A DNA stretch of 64,000 nucleotides from Pogonophryne albipinna. Its lineage: Eukaryota; Chordata; Actinopteri; Perciformes; Artedidraconidae. The notes under the pieces were generated by a model. That model did not search any database and was not told the origin of the DNA. It saw nothing but the letters and a program-made list of their open reading frames with translations. The first letter of the stretch is position 1; each line of letters begins with the position of its first letter. This document shows, piece by piece, positions 38,000 through 48,580 of this stretch. The stretch spans positions 5,499,804-5,563,803 of the forward strand of contig CM053263.1 in NCBI GenBank assembly GCA_028583405.1, read 5' to 3'. The translations under genes and the position numbers were made by a program.

Positions 38000-39596
38000 C
38001 AGTGGGGCAAAAAAGTATTTAGTCAGCAGCCACCAATTGTGCAAGTTCTCCCACTTAAAAAGATGAGAGGCCTGTAATTTTCATCCTAGGTACACTTCAA
38101 CTATCAGAGACAGAATGGGGGGAAAGAATCCAGGAAATCACATTGTAGGATTTTTAATGAATTAATTGGTAAATTCCTCGGTAAAATAAGTATTTGGTCA
38201 CCTACAAACAAACAAGATTTCTGGCTCTCACAGACCTGTAACTTCTTCTTTAAGAGCCTCCTCTGTCCTCCACTTGTTAACTGTATTAATGGCACCCGTT
38301 TGAACTCGTTATCAGTATAAAAGACACCTGTCCACAACCTCAAACAGTCACACTCCAAACTCCACTATGGCCAAGACCAAAGAGCTGTCAAAGGACACCA
38401 GAAACAAAATTGTAGACCTGCACCAGGCTGGGAAGACTGAATCTGCAATAGGTAAGCAGCTTGGTGTGAAGAATTAAATGTGGGAGCAATTATTAGAAAA
38501 TGGAAGACATACAAGACCACTGATAATCTCCCTCGATCTGGGGCTCCACGCAAGATCTCACCCCGTGGGGTCAAAATGATCACAAGAACGGTGAGCAAAA
38601 ATCCCAGAACCACACGGGGGGACCTAGTCAATGACCTGCAGAGAGCTGGGACCAAAGTAACAAAGGCTACCATCAGTAACACACTACGCCGCCAGGGACT
38701 CAAATCCTGCAGTGCCAGACGTGTCCCCCTGCTTAAGCCAGTACATGTCCAGGCCCGTCTGAAGTTTGCTAGAGAGCATTTAGATGATCCAGAAGAGGAT
38801 TGGGAGAATGTCATATGAAACCAAAATAGAACTTTTTGGTAAAAACTCAACTAGACGTGTTTGGAGGAGAAAGAATGCTGAGTTGCATCCAAAGAACACC
38901 ATACCTACTGTGAAACATGGGGGTGGAAACATCATGCTTTGGGGCTGTTTTTCTGCAAAGGGACCAGGACGACTGATCCGTGTAAAGGAAAGAATGAATG
39001 GGGCCATGTATCGTGAGATTTTGAGTGACAACCTCCTTCCATCAGCAAGGGCATTGAAGATGAAACGTGGCTGGGTCTTTCAGCATGACAATGATCCCAA
39101 ACACACCGCCCGGGCAACGAAGGAGTGGCTTCGTAAGAAGCATTTCAAGGTCCTGGAGTGGCCTAGCCAGTCTCCAGATCTCAACTCCATAGAAAATCTT
39201 TGGAGGGAGTTGAAAGTCCGTGTTGCCCAGCGACAGCCCCAAAACATCACTGCTCTAGAGGAGATCTGCATGGAGGAATGGGCCAAAATACCAGCAACAG
39301 TGTGTGAAAACCTTGTGAAGACTTACAGAAAACGTTTGACCTCTGTCATTGCCAACAAAGGGTATATAACAAAGTATTGAGATGAACTTTTGTTATTGAC
39401 CAAATACTTATTTTCCACCATAATTTTCAAATAAATTCTTTAAAAATCAGACAATGTGATTTTCTGGATTTTTTTTTCTCATTTTGTCTCTCATAGTTGA
39501 GGTATACCTAGGATAACAATTACAGGCCTCTCTCATCTTTTTAAGTGGGAGAACTTGCACAATTGGTGGCTGACTAAATACTTTTTTGCCCCACTG
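38000..39596 (+). mobile_element. Complete Tc1-like transposon (1597 bp)
   Basis: The ends read CAGTGGGGCAAAAAAGTATT and, inverted, CAGTGGGGCAAAAAAGTATT. Imperfect terminal inverted repeats extend about 205 bp (38000-38206 and 39391-39596). TA dinucleotides at 37998-37999 and 39597-39598 flank it, as Tc1/mariner integration requires. The interior is a damaged transposase gene in plus orientation. Both ends are intact enough that it could be moved if a related transposase were supplied, but it encodes no working enzyme itself. Confidence 0.97.
38367..39380 (+). pseudogene. Tc1-like DD34E transposase, broken by two frameshifts
   Basis: In active relatives this enzyme cuts and pastes the element through an N-terminal paired-like DNA-binding domain and a C-terminal DDE catalytic domain. 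The start at 38367 gives [20 protein letters not shown], the first helix-turn-helix. A small deletion near 38470 ends that frame. The second helix-turn-helix region, with the GRPR-like PRSGAPRKI linker, continues from 38480 in another frame. A second deletion near 38813 removes the WSDE-type stretch that supplies the first catalytic Asp. The third part (38820-39380) keeps [10 protein letters not shown] and [15 protein letters not shown], so the second Asp and the Glu remain 34 residues apart. Loss of the first Asp and two frame breaks make it non-functional. The minus-strand ORFs here are shadows. Confidence 0.93.
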
Positions 39597-39598
39597 TA

Positions 39599-41667
39599 TG
39601 TATAAGGAGAATGTATGTGCGTGAGAGGACCAGTATGAATTACGGCCTGTACGGCCCCTCATAGGATGGTGTGAGCTTCACACAGCATTTTTTATCTCCC
39701 AAGAAGATAAACACAGCAGCATTGAGGAAGGAAAACATCATAGAGGTAATGTTTCTGAGAATTACAGTCTGGCAGGATACAGATCTTTTGTCAGTCATCG
39801 CAGGCTGGATTTGGCTGTGGATCTTGGCAGCTGGTAAAAATAAGGTTTTAATGACAGCGATTGGGCTGGCGAGATTAATGTCTGGACGCTGGATACGGCG
39901 ACAAAAAAAAAAGGCCAACAAGTTTTGGCTTAGGTATCCAAAAGGAATCCTGTGAGATGTGATCTTCTTGTGTATTTCTCAACAGCATTGACCTATTTGT
40001 TTGGTTAAGTCACCGATCTAAATGTAGGCGTCGGTGAAAGAGACAGGGAGGAGAGAAGAGGAGGAGGCAGAATTATCAAAGCACTTTCTCGTTGGACTCA
40101 CATCTTTCTGGGGGAAAAAGAGATAAGGGGGCGGAGAAGGAAGTAGACAAAGAGGAAGAAAGACAAAAGCGTAAAGGAACATAATTAGCTGAGATGCAGA
40201 TGAAGGGAAAGAGAACAGAAAACGCTGGCCTGCTTGGTGTCAAGTATGTTTTGACTGCGGCACATTCCCCTTTCTTTTTCCTGTACTCGCTCTTCTTTCT
40301 TTGCTCCGAATATCAGCAGGTCTCTGAAGCACGGAGGCAGCATTATGCTTCCATTTCTCAAAGGGAGTGTTGTATTTGGTAAAATGTAAAATGTACCTGT
40401 TTACCGCACCAAACACTTTGGTCGGTTCATCAAAGTGCCCTGTGCATGCTGTCTTTCCTCTAGTAGAAGCATTGAGGTATTGATTCTGCTGCTTTGTTAG
40501 CTTTTCCTTATAAAACAACACCTCCTTCACTACACAGCTGTCACACCAGGCATTGTCTTTTATGTATGATTCTCATGTGGGGGTGGAAGACGAGTGTATG
40601 TTGGGAGTTTGTCTCGATAGTAAACTTGTACATATTTTTCCCGGTAAGACCTTTTGTCCGTGTATCTTCCATCAGTGTTGTTCCCTTCCCAGGCACAATA
40701 CTCGTCCACCTAATCCAGTCCCAGCGCTCTAATTGGCTAACTGCAGCCATTTTCTGTGCTCCGGGGAGCGTGGAGATTAGGCGGAGTGTGTGCTCCTAGT
40801 TGCCCGGCGCCTAAATGAGTCACGGTGTGGGTACAATGTCTCTCCGAGGGATAGATGGAGCACGCCCACACGCACAAAATCAGAGAACCGGGCTCCAGAC
40901 TGCAGTGCCAGAATGGACATAACTGTAGACAGGTGTACATTTCTGATGTTTCTTTTGTCTGATGTCACACTCTGAAACTCTCCCATCAACATTAGCTTTT
41001 TCTGTGTGAGCAGCTGGGCCGGAGTAGCTCTGGCTCACCTGGGTGTACCTGACTCCTGCTGAGAGGCGCCCTGCCCTCATGTAGGCATCAATATTGAATG
41101 TCGCCCGCGGCTAAACACCCTGTTAAGCAGTTCAAAATACTCAGGCATGCTTCTTCACACACCACTACCGTGATTTTTTGCTGAAGCATCTTAATGCATT
41201 ATTGAGATGTGCATTAAATCACGCACTTATGCTCCAGATTTAATTGGAGGATAAAAAAAGGCTATTTTTAGCTTTAATTTGATATATTAAAAGAGTCTTT
41301 CTTTCACAGCGTCAGTCTCCCAAAGCTCACATAAATATGAAACTAGGAATAAGGATTTTATAAAGGGTAAAAAGTTCAAACTTAAATGTGTCAGACACAG
41401 TGTGGTCTGCAGAGGTCAAGTGTGGAATGAGATTGATCACACTATATTTTATGTTTGTCTTTAAAAAGCAATCAAAGCAACATTTGTTAAGCAAATATGT
41501 CAAAGATTGAATAAGCTGAATGGCTGTTGACTTCTACACAAGCGTACTTTCCGTAAAATGCTTTTGTATTTACAATAACATTCCAATATAACATGTCAGT
41601 GTTTTTTATCTTCCCTATTTAAAACAAATGTTTAGACTGAAATAAATATCTTAGTAATATCTTACTA
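39599..41667. other. Non-coding stretch, no feature recognised
   Basis: Beyond the minisatellite remnant at its left edge I see no element ends and no domain-bearing ORF. The region around 40700-41100 is somewhat richer in G+C but gives no supported exon. Confidence 0.5.
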
Positions 41668-41970
41668 TTAAAGGTGGGGTAGGTAAGTTTGAGAAACCGG
41701 CTCGAGATACACTTTTTGTTATATTCCATGGAATGCTCTTAACATCCCGATAGCAATGACTATCTGAAGTGCTTTGACAAAAAATCCATAAAAAAATGTC
41801 ATCTGTGGAAGCCGTAGTACTGTAAAAAGCACGACCAATCATTTTAGCCGGCCCGGCTAAAGTAACTGGATGGCCTACCTGCCTGTCAGCCTTCCAACTG
41901 TGCACAAACTTACCTCCCCTCATTGGTCATGTGCACGTTCGTGTGTGTTGGAGGAGGGGCTCTGTAAGGA
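41668..41970. repeat. Probable truncated TTAA-type dispersed repeat
   Basis: It begins at a TTAA with TTAAAGGTGGGGTAGGTAAG and continues with TATTCCATGGAATGCTCTTA, wording I associate with a repeat common in percomorph fish. The matching inverted right end is not present, so it is truncated or degraded. The family assignment is from memory and not verified. Confidence 0.45.
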
Positions 41971-42689
41971 AGTGTTCTGTAGCTTCCTATAGCTTATTGG
42001 TGTGTCCCATTTCATTATGTCTTATGAATGTACTTGTATTTTAAAAACGTATGAATAAACAAATGATGATGAAACGATGAAAATAGAACAATGTACTAGG
42101 AAACAATAAGTGATGCACAGTGCATCATATACAGGGCTGACTGTCGAGAGCGTTGGCATGGGGCATCAATCTGTGCTGCAGGATCCGTTTTTAGAATTGA
42201 ACAAAAATAGAATCAATACTTCCTTTACAACAATGCCAAGATTTAGAAGTGAAAAAGCTGCAGGGTTTGTTGCGAGTATAGACATTTTGTCGATAATAAT
42301 GTATGTATTTGTAGAGGTATAAGCACCAACACTAAATACAGCCTTGGTCCATCTTACATCGTTCATAAAATGCTCACAAATTTGGATTAAGTTCCCTTTT
42401 CATTGCCTTGTTTTGTCTCAAGCAGTGCAAACAGTTATGGATTAAGGCTGGGCAGTAGACCAATTTTATTATACAGACATTGTGATGAGACAAGATACCG
42501 TCTTAGATTTTGTATTATCGTAATGTTTTTCAAATACAGAAAACTTACAGAAAAGTAATGTTATTTTCTGAACCAACCAGACTGTTCTTGCTATTATATT
42601 ATGTGTGTATTATATTATTCACCCACTTAGTTATAAGTGTATGTCGACATTTATCTTAAAGTTAATTTAAGGATAAGGTTAGTTTATTT

Positions 42690-42925
42690 ATCTAGCGCAT
42701 TTCATACACACAAAGGCAATTCAAAGTGCTTTACATAAGCATTAACACTAAAGAAATACCAACATGATAAGAAGGCACCTCATAAAAGACATTGAAGGTA
42801 GTTAAAAAATAGTCACTTTAAATGCTGCCAAAGGTGCATAAGTTTAACAATAACATCTTGTTAAATGACCTCTGGAAAAGCATTGGTAAATAAAAAGGTT
42901 TTTATCCTCAATATAAAAGAACCTG
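42690..42925. repeat. Worn retroelement 3'-end fragment
   Basis: The text TTTATCTAGCGCATTTCATA followed by CAAAGTGCTTTACATAAGC, and later AAAAAGGTTTTTATCCTC, is typical of fish non-LTR retroelement 3' remnants. It has no open frame and its clade cannot be assigned from what is left. Confidence 0.45.
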
Positions 42926-43091
42926 GCATAAAAGCTTATTCTGCATGTTTTGCTTGGAACGATGAGAAAATAAATATATCATTGTGTAGATTTGTGTCAA
43001 AGCACGAATAAAAAAATCCTCCAATATTACACAATATTGCTTTTGAGGAATTTAGTCAGACATAGAGATGTTCTGCATATCCCCAGTCCTA

Positions 43092-43495
43092 CTCTGGATG
43101 TTGGCAGAGTCTCAGTGGCTAGGCAGGAGAACATGTCGCATATCACTGGACTGTTTCAGGGTACGGTGCTCTCACTGGCACAAACATGCATTAGAAATTA
43201 AGCTCAGGCTTGACCAACATGTCTGCAAAACCCACACAAACTCACAGAGACAGGTAACACACCCATAGAGTGGAGAGCTGATTTCTCTCCAGCGGACCCC
43301 GGGGAGTTGATAGAGGAGAGGGACGCTCCCTGCTGTCCTTGTTTCTTTTGAGAACTCCACTTACGAACGTGAGCTGAGAATGTAATGCCCACCAGAGACT
43401 ACCTTTAGGGTTTCTGAAGTCAAGTAACGGCTGAGTGGGAAACTTAATGATCATTTAAGCCTTCCTGTGCAAAGTACCACAACAAAGAGGCTTGC
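43092..43495. repeat. Dispersed repeat of unknown family, member B
   Basis: This is the partner of 29787-30272 in the same orientation, with a close core at 43099-43255 and weaker matches to about 43495 (CTTCCTGTGCAAAGTACCAC against a similar run in A). It lacks the 19-bp insert and about 80 bases of the middle of A. It does not preserve A's reading frame. Confidence 0.75.
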
Positions 43496-44335
43496 AGAGT
43501 TTCTCTAAATGGTCTACTCTTAATAAGGAGAGCATGTATTGTTGAGCAGTTTGAGTGAATATGCTCCAATTTGAGAAGGGAAGGATCTATTTACATGTGT
43601 AAGTATCTACCAGGAGAGGTTGGAGCTATAATCCCATTAATCACCATAATTGGCTCATAATTGGCTCTCATCAAGTCCCTACAGATGCCATCACTCAAGC
43701 CTCAGTGTTATGCCAAGCATTTTAAACACAGGCTCACTGTCCCTGCAGACAGGATGCACGTTTGGTCTATATCCTGACAGAAACAGGCTGTCAGTGTTCA
43801 TCCAAACAATTCAGCAATATCCAGTAAACAGGTCCTAAGTAAATAAGCTGCTGAGAGAAAAGCTCGCTGCAAACTCAACAAACAAACATCTGCCCACGGA
43901 TCCAAAAATAAGAGCAGGAAACACCGGCGCTGACAGAATTCAATCGTTTGCTTCTGTGTGTTTGTGTGTGTGGATGTGTGAGCAGGTGGACCCATGTGAA
44001 AGAAGACTGTAATGAAAGCAGACATTAACACCTCATTCCGGTGACACAATGTGTTGCCTTAAGGAATAGGACTTTCTGTTTAAGCACGTGAGAGCAGCAG
44101 ACATGTTGTTCACTTAACACCAGAGCTGGCTTTTATAGCAGTTAACTGAAACCAGTATCAAAGCAATCCTCACAACTTCATTATTTTGAAGTTTGTAAAT
44201 AACTGGTTATGCAAATTCAACGTTTTAAATGAGATGTTAAGTCATATTTTGCGTTGAGGTAGAAGAAACGCTACAGTTAGTACATTTCAGCATACAAGAT
44301 GTAACAAAGATAAAATATGTATCTGACTTCGAATA
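43496..44335. other. Non-coding stretch, no feature recognised
   Basis: Nothing identifiable between the dispersed repeat and the diverged tandem duplication. Confidence 0.5.
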
Positions 44336-44577
44336 ATAGGTGTAGCAGTTTAGTTTTTGTAGTAATTTAGTATTTAAAAGTAATTTTCACCAAATCCTGG
44401 AGATCCTCACTTAGGACTATTGCATTCAAAATATATTTGAGAGTAGATTCTGTCCGCCCTACAATTTAAACTGTGATAGGTGTAGCAGTTTAACATTTTA
44501 ATATCTTGTTTTTTTTTTTAAATCTACTTGTTCCAAATACTGGCGGTCCTGATTTAAGTAGATTCAAAATATATACC
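44336..44577. repeat. Diverged ~140-bp tandem duplication
   Basis: ATAGGTGTAGCAGTTTA occurs at 44336 and again at 44476. Both are followed at a similar distance by related text (AAATCCTGGAGATCCTCACT against AAATACTGGCGGTCCTGATT) ending in ATTCAAAATATAT. It abuts the left end of the LINE. Confidence 0.55.
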
Positions 44578-44581
44578 CCAC

Positions 44582-44907
44582 ATGCTCCACTGACATCCAA
44601 CATCTAGTTACAGGTGGCCTGTGGAACTGCCAGTCAGCTCTTCCTAAGGCTGACTTCATTTCTGGCTACGCTTCTGCAGTCTCTGGATTTCCTTGCTCTC
44701 ACTGAGACCTGGATTAAACCATCCAACACATCCACCCCAGCAACTCTCTCCACAGCATATTCCTACACCCATACACCCAGACCCACTGGCAGAGGAGGTG
44801 GCACTGGTCTCCTGCTCTCTCCCAAATGGAGCTTTTCCCTCTACCAACTACCAAACTTCTCTCCTTCCTCCTTTGAATTCCATGCCGTTACTGTAACCCA
44901 TCCTATA
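44582..44907 (+). pseudogene. LINE ORF2 fragment: N-terminal part of APE-type endonuclease
   Basis: The endonuclease nicks target DNA so that reverse transcription can be primed there. Visible pieces are a TGGLWNCQSALPKADFISGY start in one frame and, in a second frame, FLALTETWIKPSN, which carries the family's catalytic Glu in the TETW motif, followed by GRGGGTGLLLSPKWSF. A frameshift separates them near 44685. The piece stops at the LTR element's target duplication CTATA (44903-44907) and resumes at 46719. Confidence 0.85.
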
Positions 44908-44930
44908 TGTTACGTGCCGTAGTGGGTGCT

Positions 44931-44963
<33 letters not shown>

Positions 44964-45317
44964 CTCTCTCTCCCTCTATATTGCTTCCAGGTGCAGCCTC
45001 TCCCTCCAGGTGCAGCTTCTCCTCCAGGTGCTCCCAATTACCAATCAGGGCCTCCATAAAGGGCCTGAGAAAAGCTGCAGTCGCTCTCCCCTTCTCCTCT
45101 GGCTGCTGCATGGTGTCTGGGTCTCTGTGTGGGACCTGTATATATTTGTATCTTAATTTGCTTTGCAAGTTGGCTGGTAAGCTGCTTGTCCATCATTGGT
45201 CAATTAAACCTCCCTTTGTGGCTTCAGAGATCAGTTTCCGCTCTTTTTTCTCGTGCCTGGTCATTTCTGTGTTGTGGTACTCCCCTTTGTACCCCTAGAT
45301 TTGGAGGGAACGTAACA
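44908..45317 (+). repeat. 5' LTR
   Basis: It runs from TGTTACGTGCC to GAACGTAACA, an imperfect TG...CA inverted pair. It contains a TG array of about 15 units at 44932-44961. CAATTAAACC near 45203 may be a weak polyadenylation or promoter word. The other LTR matches it closely outside the TG array and one insertion. Confidence 0.93.
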
Positions 45318-45319
45318 AA

Positions 45320-45337
45320 TGGGGGATCGTCCGGGAT
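45320..45337 (+). promoter_or_regulatory. Primer binding site, tRNA-Pro type
   Basis: The 18 bases just 3' of the first LTR match the complement of the tRNA-Pro 3' end as used by gammaretroviruses and many fish LTR elements, with one C-to-A change. Confidence 0.85.
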
Positions 45338-45519
45338 AGGTCCCCTGTGCCAGTTTTCCAGTGTCAGATCCCAAGCTAGAAACGTCTTGTTTTTTTTGAT
45401 GGCAAGCACCCAGAAGGGGTGGGATTGGTTACAGCAGTGTGTCCTAGTGGACGGGCCACTGTTAACAAAGGGCCTGATGAGTGTTTGAAACCGTTCATCT
45501 CTACTGCCTTTGTCTCTGT

Positions 45520-45940
45520 CAGGGAAGGTGGAGAACCAGCGGCAGGTCACGGTGTTGCGAGACAGTGGTGGCTCACAGTCATTCATCCTTGCCGGTGCCC
45601 TGCCCCTGAGTGCTGAGTCTGCCTGTGATGCGAATATGGTGATGTGAGGTATTGAGATGGGTTTTGTGCCTGCACATCTTCACAATGTCCATGTCCAGTC
45701 TGAACTGGCTACTGGTTTCTTTCCAGTTGCTGTGCTCCCCAAATTTCCTGTCGACGGTGTGGATGTCATAATGGGTAATGATATAGCCGAGGGTAAAGTA
45801 TATCCTCAGGGCAATTATCCTCACTGTAGGCTCGTAACAGACATGTCGCACGTGCTCATTCTGTTTCTCTCCCAGGTCCCAACACTAAGATATAGTGTTT
45901 CTTGTCTTGACCCTGGTCATTTAGTGGCAGAGTGTGTGGC
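45520..45940 (+). pseudogene. Retropepsin fragment followed by a defective CCHC knuckle
   Basis: The aspartic protease of LTR elements matures the Gag-Pol polyprotein. A frame from about 45520 shows VTVLRDSGGSQSFILAGALP with the catalytic DSG at 45561-45569, a TGA stop near 45644, then VPAHLHNVHVQSELATGFFP and VDGVDVIMGNDIAEGKV, the C-terminal sheet that ends in a GND-type loop. After this comes SCLDPGHLVAEC (about 45900-45935), which fits a Gag CX2CX4HX4C knuckle whose first Cys is Ser. In canonical elements the knuckle lies before the protease, so the order here is reversed. An internal stop, the missing Cys and the absence of polymerase show that it is a relic. Confidence 0.7.
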
Positions 45941-46041
45941 TTGGAAGCAGCAGGTGGCAGCTTCCAAGCATTCAATAGTAGGCTTGTGAACTGTGTAATG
46001 TGTGTTTTGGTAACTGTGGCCAAACACTTGTTTGGTTTTAT

Positions 46042-46050
46042 GGAGGGGGG
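46042..46050 (+). other. Polypurine tract
   Basis: GGAGGGGGG lies immediately before the 3' LTR, the expected place for plus-strand priming. Confidence 0.8.
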
Positions 46051-46059
46051 TATTACGTG

Positions 46060-46269
<210 letters not shown>

Positions 46270-46553
46270 TCTCTCCCTCTATATTGCCTCCAGGTGCAGC
46301 CTCTCCCTCCAGGTGCAGCTTCTCCTCCAGGTGCTCCCAATCACCAATCAGGGCCTCCATAAAGGGCCTGAGAAAAGCTGCAGTCGCTCTCCCCTTCTCC
46401 TCTGGCTGCATGGGTGCTGCATGGTGTCTAGGTTTCTGTGTGGGACCTGTATATATTTGTATCTTAATTTGCTTTGCAAGTTGGCTGGTGAGCCCGTTTT
46501 CTGCTTGTCCATCATTGGTCAATTAAACCTCCCTTTGTGGCTTCAGAGATCAG

Positions 46554-46630
46554 TTCATTTCAAACCTTTATTTAACGAGATTGGTCCCATTGAGATCATA
46601 GATCTCTTTTTCAAGGGAGACCTGCAGCAG
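46554..46630. mobile_element. Short retroelement-like insertion in the 3' LTR
   Basis: This segment is absent from the 5' LTR, whose sequence passes directly from GAGATCAG to TTTCCGCTC. It contains CCTTTATTTAACGAGATTGG and TCTTTTTCAAGGGAGACCTG, wording common in fish dispersed repeats. The exact edges are ambiguous within a few bases because of repeated CAG. Confidence 0.6.
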
Positions 46631-46718
46631 TTTCCGCTCTTTTTTCTTGTGCCTGGTCATTTCTGTGTTTTGTTACTCCCCTTCGTACCCCTAGATTTGG
46701 AGGGAACGTAACACTATA

Positions 46719-48017
46719 CAATTAACCATTGTTGTTCTCTACCGTCCACCAGGCGCCTTGGGAGACTTCTTGGAGGAATTAGATAATCTCCTCTCACACA
46801 TCCCTGAAACTGGCCCTCCCACTGTACTTCTCGGAGACTTCAACCTCCAGACAGGGAAGATATCTGAATTAATATTTAGTGTAAACGCCTTTGCTTTCTC
46901 ACTGTCTCCATCCCCACCAACTCATAAAGCTGGCAATGTCCTTGATCTCATATTCTCAAGGAACTGCACTACTTCTAACCTCTCTGTAAACCCGCTCCAC
47001 ACATCCGATCACTTCTTCATTTCATTCTCTCTACCCCTTTCCAAACATAACAAACTAATCTCTTCTCATCCTGCACCTGTCCGCCGTAACCTTCGTTCCC
47101 TCTCCCCCTCTACCTTTGCCTCATCGGTGCTCTCAGACCTCCCTTCCTCTGACTCGTTCCAACTTCTGCCTCCAAACTCTGCTGCAGAAACTCTCCTCTC
47201 TACTCTCTCATCCTCTCTGGACTCTCTCTGTCCTCTCACATCTCGGCAGGCTCGTCAGTCCCCTCCTGCTCCCTGGCTAAATGACGCACTGCGTGCTAAT
47301 AGAACCATCCTTCGGGCAGCAGAGCGGAAATGGTGGAAATCCAAACACCCTAACGACCTCCTAACCTATCAGTCCCTCCTCTCCTCTTTCTCTTCTTCTA
47401 TATTTCAGGCAAAAAGCACTTTCTTTCAAGATAAGATCCATTCTTCCTATTCCAATCCCAAAAAAATATTCTCTATTTTCTCCTTCCTCCTTGACCCCCC
47501 CAAAGCCCCTTCCCCCTCCTCCCAAGCGACTTTGGTAACTACTTTGAAAAAAAGGTTGATGATATCCGCTCTTCTTTTTCCAACTCACCTTTACTCCCCA
47601 CTGGGTCACCAGACCCTCCTTTCACCCACACACTAACCTCCTTTCCCCCTCTCTCTCCAAGTGAGGTTCTTACCCTCGTTACCTCTGCCCGCCCTACCAC
47701 CTGTCCTCTGGACCCTATCCCCTCAAACCTCCTTCAGACTATCGCTCCTGATATTCTACCGTTTCTCACCCATTTCATCAACACTTCTCTAACTTCTGGT
47801 CACTCTCCAAACAGTCTCAAGGAGGCAAGAGTAAACCCTCTCCTAAAGAAACCCACTCTCAACCCATCTGATGTTATAAACTACAGGCCTGTCTCTCTCC
47901 TCCCATTCCTGTCTAAAACACTTGAACGCGCTGTCTTTAAACAACTCTCCTGTTATCTCCATCAGAACAACCTTCTTGATCCGCACCAGTCTGGTTTCAA
48001 GGCAGGTCACTCTACAG
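46719..48017 (+). pseudogene. LINE ORF2 fragment: endonuclease C-terminal part and start of reverse transcriptase
   Basis: The frame open from 46758 to 47636 keeps the endonuclease motifs LLGDFN (Asp27 and Asn29 counted from its first Met) and TSDHFF (Asp84, His85), so the catalytic residues of this half are present. Upstream, VVLYRPPG continues the piece cut by the LTR element. Near 47530 a frameshift moves the coding sequence to another frame, which then shows TCPLDPIPS, NYRPVSLLPFLSKTLE and DPHQSGFKAGHST, the first blocks of an L2-type reverse transcriptase. It ends at 48017, before the catalytic YxDD region. Confidence 0.88.
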
Positions 48018-48572
48018 CAGGGGTGCCCAACCAGTCGATCGCGCGGAGATTCCCAGTCGATCGCGCGGAGATTCCCAGTCGATCGCGCGGAGATTCCCAG
48101 TCGATCGCGCGGAGATTCCCAGTCGATCGCGCGGAGATTCCCAGTCGATCGCGAGATGTGTCTAAAAATAGAACAACAATATTCTGCACTAAAACGGTGC
48201 ACAAACGCTACGAGACGGAATTCCCTCCTAATTCTGCCCTACGCTCTTCTGTTCGCTGTGTGCATATGTAACAGAGTTAAACATGTGAATACATAATTAT
48301 AAGTTTGTGAATGATTAATTCATAATAAGATGTGAATTTTAAGAGATGAGATTGTTTCATTTAATATTTTAAGTTTTTTTTCCCCGTGGGAACACCGTCC
48401 CGTTGCACGTCTTTTTTTACTTTCGGTATGTATTTTCCACCCTCCGCGGACTGGCCATCTGTAGAATTTGGAGAATCACAGAACAGCCGGCCGTCACCGC
48501 CCTTCATTTTGTATGTTTTAAAAAGGCATCATTGAAGTTGCACCGACAGAGGTCCGCCGTTTCACCCGTTAC
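48018..48572. mobile_element. Partial insertion in the LINE, possibly a hAT remnant, with minisatellite
   Basis: Just after the LINE's AGHST motif the sequence changes to CAGGGGTGCCCAACC, which looks like a hAT terminal repeat, followed by the 22-bp minisatellite and about 420 bp of unassigned sequence. No inverse end (GGTTGGGCACCCCTG) is found before the LINE resumes, so the element is truncated or the region was rearranged. Part of 48500-48572 may already be LINE sequence. Confidence 0.4.
48032..48153. repeat. 22-bp GC-rich minisatellite, five units plus a partial
   Basis: Units of CAGTCGATCGCGCGGAGATT plus CC start at 48032, 48054, 48076, 48098, 48120 and 48142 (partial). They are identical, which suggests recent expansion. 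Each contains the palindrome CGATCG and several CpGs. The period is not a multiple of three, so the Arg/Asp-rich ORFs over it shift frame at every unit and are not genes. Confidence 0.95.
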
Positions 48573-48580
48573 TTGCGTAC

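Noticed and set aside
38365..38850. A 161-codon minus-strand ORF
   Set aside because: It is the antisense shadow of the Tc1 transposase.
47922..48296. Arg/Asp-rich ORFs near 48.1 kb
   Set aside because: They come from the 22-bp minisatellite, whose period shifts frame at each unit.
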